DNA of 64,000 bases from positions 1 to 64,000 of the forward strand of contig NZ_JAOVZN010000005.1 in NCBI RefSeq assembly GCF_025717045.1. Direction: 5' to 3'. The notes beneath the pieces are model-generated. The model did not search any database. It was given only the letters and a program-made list of their open reading frames with translations, and was not told the DNA's origin. The translations under genes were made by a program, and so were the position numbers. This DNA is from Flavobacterium sp. SH_e. Its GTDB lineage: Bacteria; Bacteroidota; Bacteroidia; Flavobacteriales; Flavobacteriaceae. Shown here one piece after another: positions 61,332-64,000 of the stretch. Position 1 is the first letter of the stretch; each line of letters begins with the position of its first letter.

Positions 61332-62120
61332 TTAAACTTTTCCTAAAGTATAAAGCTGTGTCATTGTTGGAGTAGGGCTTCCGCCAGCTGGTTCCAAAGT
61401 AATTCCAAATGCTTCAGCCGAATCTGTTTGACTAACAGCAAAGATTTTTTGCGAATTGCCTTCAAAATTATCCAGTAAACCAATACTTGTTGGTGTAAGA
61501 ACTGGAGTCAATTTAAGTGACCAAACTTGATAAACCATTCCTTTTGGAGGAGTTGGTAAACCTGCAGCATCAATATAAGTTGTTTTAGTCTGCTTATTCC
61601 AGTATACTTTAGCAAAAGAAGATGGTGAAACAGCCTGACCGCCAAGAGTTACTCCTGTATTTTTAATATCTCTTACAATACTTAAGTTTTTCTCAGTTTG
61701 TTTATTCTGTTGATCTAAAAAGGCATATTCTCGCTGGATTTTATTTTTCTCATTTCCAACAGTAGAAATTGCTTCCTTGGTTTTTGTTAATTCTAAAGTT
61801 TGATATCCTAAGCCGAGTAATAAAAGTATTGTCGCTGCCCAGCCCACATATTGAGACCAGTTTGAAGCTGGCTTCATGTCAACTACTTTTCCATGTTTTA
61901 GTTCCAAACGAGCTTTAATTTTCTCGAAATTTTCTACTGAATGGAACGGAGAGAAGCTAGACGAAAGGGCAATTATGGCTTTTTCTATCGAAATAATTTC
62001 CTGATCAACTTCAGGCGCTTTTTTGGCAAGTTCAGCTATTTCTAGATTTTCTTTTTCGCTCAGTAGGCCGTAAACGTACAGCTCTAAAATTCCTGATTCT
62101 ATATATTCTTGTGCTTCCAT
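61332..62120 (-). CDS. Anti-sigma factor (RskA-like)
   Basis: 262 residues. Cytoplasmic N-terminus (about 1-85, YVYGLLSEKENLEIAELAKKAPEVD), one transmembrane helix (about 89-107), a coiled-coil segment, and a periplasmic RskA-like domain (YWNKQTKTTYIDAAGLPTPPKGMVYQVW). It should hold the ECF factor inactive until a signal is received, usually through proteolysis. Start codon overlaps the sigma stop by one base (TAATG). Confidence 0.9.
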   Translation of the reverse strand: MEAQEYIESGILELYVYGLLSEKENLEIAELAKKAPEVDQEIISIEKAIIALSSSFSPFHSVENFEKIKARLELKHGKVVDMKPASNWSQYVGWAATILLLLGLGYQTLELTKTKEAISTVGNEKNKIQREYAFLDQQNKQTEKNLSIVRDIKNTGVTLGGQAVSPSSFAKVYWNKQTKTTYIDAAGLPTPPKGMVYQVWSLKLTPVLTPTSIGLLDNFEGNSQKIFAVSQTDSAEAFGITLEPAGGSPTPTMTQLYTLGKV

Positions 62121-62650
62121 TATATTTTTAAATAATTACGTAAATCGTTAATACAGTTTCTGTTTTGTGTTTTGATAGTTCCCAGTGGCATTGCCAATTC
62201 TTCTGAAGCTTCTTGTTGGGTATATCCTTTAAAGAATAACAGATTAATTATTTCGATACATTTTGGTTTTAGTTTTTTCACGAATTCTTGAATTCCAATT
62301 GCATCGAGTTTGTGACTTAATTTATTACTCTCATCTAACAGATTTACGAAATTATCTGAGGAAAGGTTTTTTTGAGTGTTATTATAATCTTTAGAACGAA
62401 GTTTATCGATCGATGTATTTCTGGCAATATTAATGATCCAGGTGTAAAAACGACCTTTACTTTCGTTATAAGAATCAATGTTTTTCCAGATTTTGACAAA
62501 AACATCTTGCAGAACATCTTCTGCTTCTTCTCGATTTTTAATTAGTACATGAATGACAGAAAAAAGACTTTTCGAGTACATGTCGTACAAATGTGTAAAC
62601 GCCTTTTCGTCCTTTTTGTAAATTAAAACTAATAGTTCTTCTTGACTCAT
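62120..62650 (-). CDS. ECF RNA polymerase sigma factor (SigK-like)
   Basis: 176 residues. Region 2 at about 20-85 (FTHLYDMYSKSLFSVIHVLIKNREEAEDVLQDVFVKIW) and region 4 at about 122-172 (CIEIINLLFFKGYTQQEASEELAMPLGTIKTQNRN). Followed by its RskA-like anti-sigma factor. The 15-base element 49 bases upstream of the start recurs at 63354 on the other strand, a likely autoregulated promoter. Confidence 0.94.
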   Translation of the reverse strand: MSQEELLVLIYKKDEKAFTHLYDMYSKSLFSVIHVLIKNREEAEDVLQDVFVKIWKNIDSYNESKGRFYTWIINIARNTSIDKLRSKDYNNTQKNLSSDNFVNLLDESNKLSHKLDAIGIQEFVKKLKPKCIEIINLLFFKGYTQQEASEELAMPLGTIKTQNRNCINDLRNYLKI

Positions 62651-62698
62651 AGATTGGGATTTTTAAGTTTAAATATTAAAAGCTAAGACATTATATAG

Positions 62699-62713
62699 GT
62701 AACCTTTTATAAA
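62699..62713 (-). promoter_or_regulatory. Putative ECF-sigma promoter element, copy 1
   Basis: Minus-strand TTTATAAAAGGTTAC, identical to 63354-63368 on the plus strand. It sits upstream of the sigma gene, as expected for an autoregulated promoter; no shared -10 box is obvious. Confidence 0.6.
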
Positions 62714-62939
62714 GATAAATTATTTTTTTGTGATTTTTCTTATTTTTTTTAATGCTCTAAACCCTCATAAAATAAGGGCTTCTTAAAAAAAAGTCATTTT
62801 TTTTGATTTTTTTTAAAACCAAAAATAATCCAATTACGTAAATGTTTTTATAAACGTCAGAATGATCTTAAAAAATTGTCAAAACAAACTAATTCAGAGA
62901 AAAACTGTTGTTATAAAAATTATTTAAAAAAAAGGCATT

Positions 62940-63056
62940 ATGGATAGCACAATTTTAGTCAAAATATTAATAGTTGGATTAACAACAGTTTTGACATTGA
63001 CCATTTTTAATGAAAAGGCTTTTTTAGAAGACGTAATAAAAGTGAGAGTGGAATAA
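62940..63056 (+). CDS. 38-residue membrane microprotein
   Basis: MDSTILVKILIVGLTTVLTL and then TIFNEKAFLEDVIKVRVE. One predicted transmembrane helix (about 5-24) and a charged tail. The start is preceded by AAAAAAAAGGC, a plausible binding site. Divergent from the ECF sigma gene. No family recognised. Only the length and neighbourhood support it, so moderate confidence. Confidence 0.5.
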   Translation: MDSTILVKILIVGLTTVLTLTIFNEKAFLEDVIKVRVE

Positions 63057-63086
63057 ATCTTAAGTGTTTATAACAGAGAATCGATT

Positions 63087-63155
63087 ATGAAATTTTTAAA
63101 ATTATTCGTTCTGCTCATTTTCGCACTATTGTTTATACTGCTCTATAAACAATAG
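63087..63155 (+). CDS. 22-residue membrane microprotein
   Basis: Almost entirely one transmembrane helix: MKFLKLFVLLIFALLFILLY then KQ. 30 bases after the previous microprotein. It resembles small helix peptides in composition only; I do not recognise it. It could be chance, but two adjacent single-helix frames next to a sigma factor deserve notice. Confidence 0.45.
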   Translation: MKFLKLFVLLIFALLFILLYKQ

Positions 63156-63156
63156 A

Positions 63157-63353
63157 AATATTTAAATTAATAATATAAGATATAAAATAGTTGATGTACT
63201 CGGACTTCCAAATTCAAGTTTTTTTTAAAGATGTCTAAACGATGATTTAGGAATTAAGATTACACAATACAAGCCATTTGAAAATATTTTGAAAGTTCGT
63301 GAGACATCAGGGGGTTAAAAAAAATTTCGAAACAACCGAGTCATCAACTATAA
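63157..63353. other. Non-coding stretch with a long-range stem
   Basis: No coding frame seen. GATGTCT (63230-63236) can pair with AGACATC (63302-63308), with CGA/TCG extending the pairing. A structured RNA is possible but not supported otherwise. Confidence 0.3.
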
Positions 63354-63368
63354 TTTATAAAAGGTTAC
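63354..63368 (+). promoter_or_regulatory. Putative ECF-sigma promoter element, copy 2
   Basis: TTTATAAAAGGTTAC, identical over 15 bases to the element upstream of the ECF sigma gene. It is about 40 bases upstream of a terminator hairpin. Confidence 0.6.
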
Positions 63369-63384
63369 ATAATAGTTAATTCAT

Positions 63385-63447
63385 GGTTTGATTTGTTTGT
63401 ATGGGGGGAAGCCTAACGTCTGATTAACGTTAGGCTTCATTTTTTAT
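63385..63447 (+). ncRNA. Candidate short RNA bounded by sigma element and terminator
   Basis: Between copy 2 of the sigma element and a terminator lies about 60 bases with no credible reading frame (one ATG reads eight codons only), a G6 run at 63403-63408 and a strong hairpin. Boundaries are estimated. It could simply be the tail of a longer transcript. Confidence 0.35.
63408..63447 (+). terminator. Strong terminator before the glutathione peroxidase gene
   Basis: A 12-bp perfect stem (GAAGCCTAACGT with ACGTTAGGCTTC), seven-base loop, T-tract. Confidence 0.93.
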
Positions 63448-63529
63448 TTAACTTTTGATTGGGAAAATTTAAAGACTGAAAATAGTTTTAATGAAATGGA
63501 TTTTAGCTAATTTTATAAAAAATTATCAG

Positions 63530-64000
63530 ATGAAAAAAATATTATTTATACTATTTGGAGCAGCTTTATTGTGCGGTGCGCAGACAAATGCTCAAACAAG
63601 TAAGAACAAATTATCTAAAAAAGATAAAGTCATGGCAAAAGAAACAATTTATCAATTTAAAGTAGAAGATTTATCAGGAGACACTTTTGATTTTGCGTCT
63701 TTAAAAGGCAAAAAAATCTTGATTGTCAATACTGCTTCAAAATGCGGTTTAACTCCGCAATACAAAGATTTAGAAGCGGTTTACAAAGAATATAAAGATA
63801 AAGGTTTCGTAATTGTTGGATTTCCGGCAAATAATTTTGCTTCACAAGAACCTGGAACGGCTAAAGAAATCGAAACTTTCTGCCAGCAAAATTACGGTGT
63901 AACTTTCCCGATGATGAATAAGGTTTCAGTAAAAGGAAGTGATATGTGTGAAGTTTATAAATTCTTAACTGAGAAATCAAGAAACGGTTTACAGGACTCT
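63530..64000 (+). CDS. Glutathione peroxidase-like protein, partial (3' end beyond window)
   Basis: Starts at 63530; 157 codons are visible and the frame is open at the edge. Signal-like N-terminus (ALLCGAQTNAQ), then a thioredoxin-fold domain with NTASKCGLTPQY (peroxidatic Cys), VGFPANNF and FPMMNKVSVKG. Bacterial GPx of this type reduces hydroperoxides, usually with thioredoxin. Its promoter lies after the terminator at 63408. Confidence 0.9.
   Translation, partial: MKKILFILFGAALLCGAQTNAQTSKNKLSKKDKVMAKETIYQFKVEDLSGDTFDFASLKGKKILIVNTASKCGLTPQYKDLEAVYKEYKDKGFVIVGFPANNFASQEPGTAKEIETFCQQNYGVTFPMMNKVSVKGSDMCEVYKFLTEKSRNGLQDS

Noticed and set aside
63194-63238. A 14-codon frame starting MYSDFQIQ
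   Set aside because: Too short, no binding site, no conservation evidence.

Overview
The window looks like chromosomal DNA from a Flavobacterium close to the F. johnsoniae group. It is AT-rich, its promoters follow the Bacteroidota pattern (TTTG, 17-20 bases, TAnnTTTG), and it carries phylum-typical genes: PorQ of the type IX secretion system, a CcsBA fusion, BlaR1-like M56 proteins, SSS symporters, and DUF2911, DUF3667 and DUF2520 proteins. I see no phage, insertion sequence, CRISPR array or rRNA operon. It is mostly ordinary chromosome with several accessory or regulatory patches.

Layout. 1-300: tRNA-Phe and tRNA-Leu between two terminators. 364-2839: a DinB-like protein, an NTF2-like secreted protein, an endonuclease III homologue and an alpha/beta hydrolase. 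2958-10223: a glycogen locus (glgA, glgC, glgB) followed by a GH31 alpha-glucosidase that has its own terminator/promoter junction. 10308-12604: an M48 lipoprotein protease and a UMF1-type MFS transporter. 12696-15582 (minus): ECF sigma factor, anti-sigma factor and two secreted beta-repeat proteins. 15747-25553: a lipoprotein, lon, porQ, an L,D-transpeptidase-like protein, cmk, a nucleoside transporter and rpsA. 25692-27866 (minus): four tandem ExbD-like genes that all lack the proton-carrying aspartate. 28080-31637: a fasciclin protein, a small membrane protein, an RhtA-like exporter, a 47-residue protein and a serine hydrolase with a glycogen-binding-like tail. 31721-35955 (minus): two blaI-blaR1 pairs in one operon behind three evenly spaced palindromes. 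36120-41238: an MFS transporter, DUF1684, TatD, TcdA, a HAD phosphatase and DUF2911. 41392-49803 (minus): two membrane proteins, a PIG-L / 35-residue microprotein / Na+ symporter operon, a beta-propeller lipoprotein and a His/Asp-rich secreted protein. 49993-56517 (minus): a POTRA/beta-barrel protein, AI-2E, MscS, Maf, UbiA, KdsC-like and DUF2520. 56807-60037: CcsBA. 60109-62650 (minus): DUF3667, DoxX, anti-sigma and ECF sigma. 62651-64000: two microproteins, a putative short RNA and the start of a glutathione peroxidase gene.

The strongest leads are (1) the Asp-to-Ser ExbD quartet, (2) the triple operator placed exactly on the promoter of the duplicated blaI-blaR1 operon, (3) a 15-base element shared by the sigma operon at 62120-62650 and by a short terminator-bounded transcript unit at 63354-63447, and (4) a dispersed intergenic palindrome whose two copies show compensatory changes in the stem. 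Several genes too short for routine calling are supported by context: 29979-30122, 44636-44743, 62940-63056 and 63087-63155.

Functional assignments rest on recognising motifs and families by eye; no database search was run.
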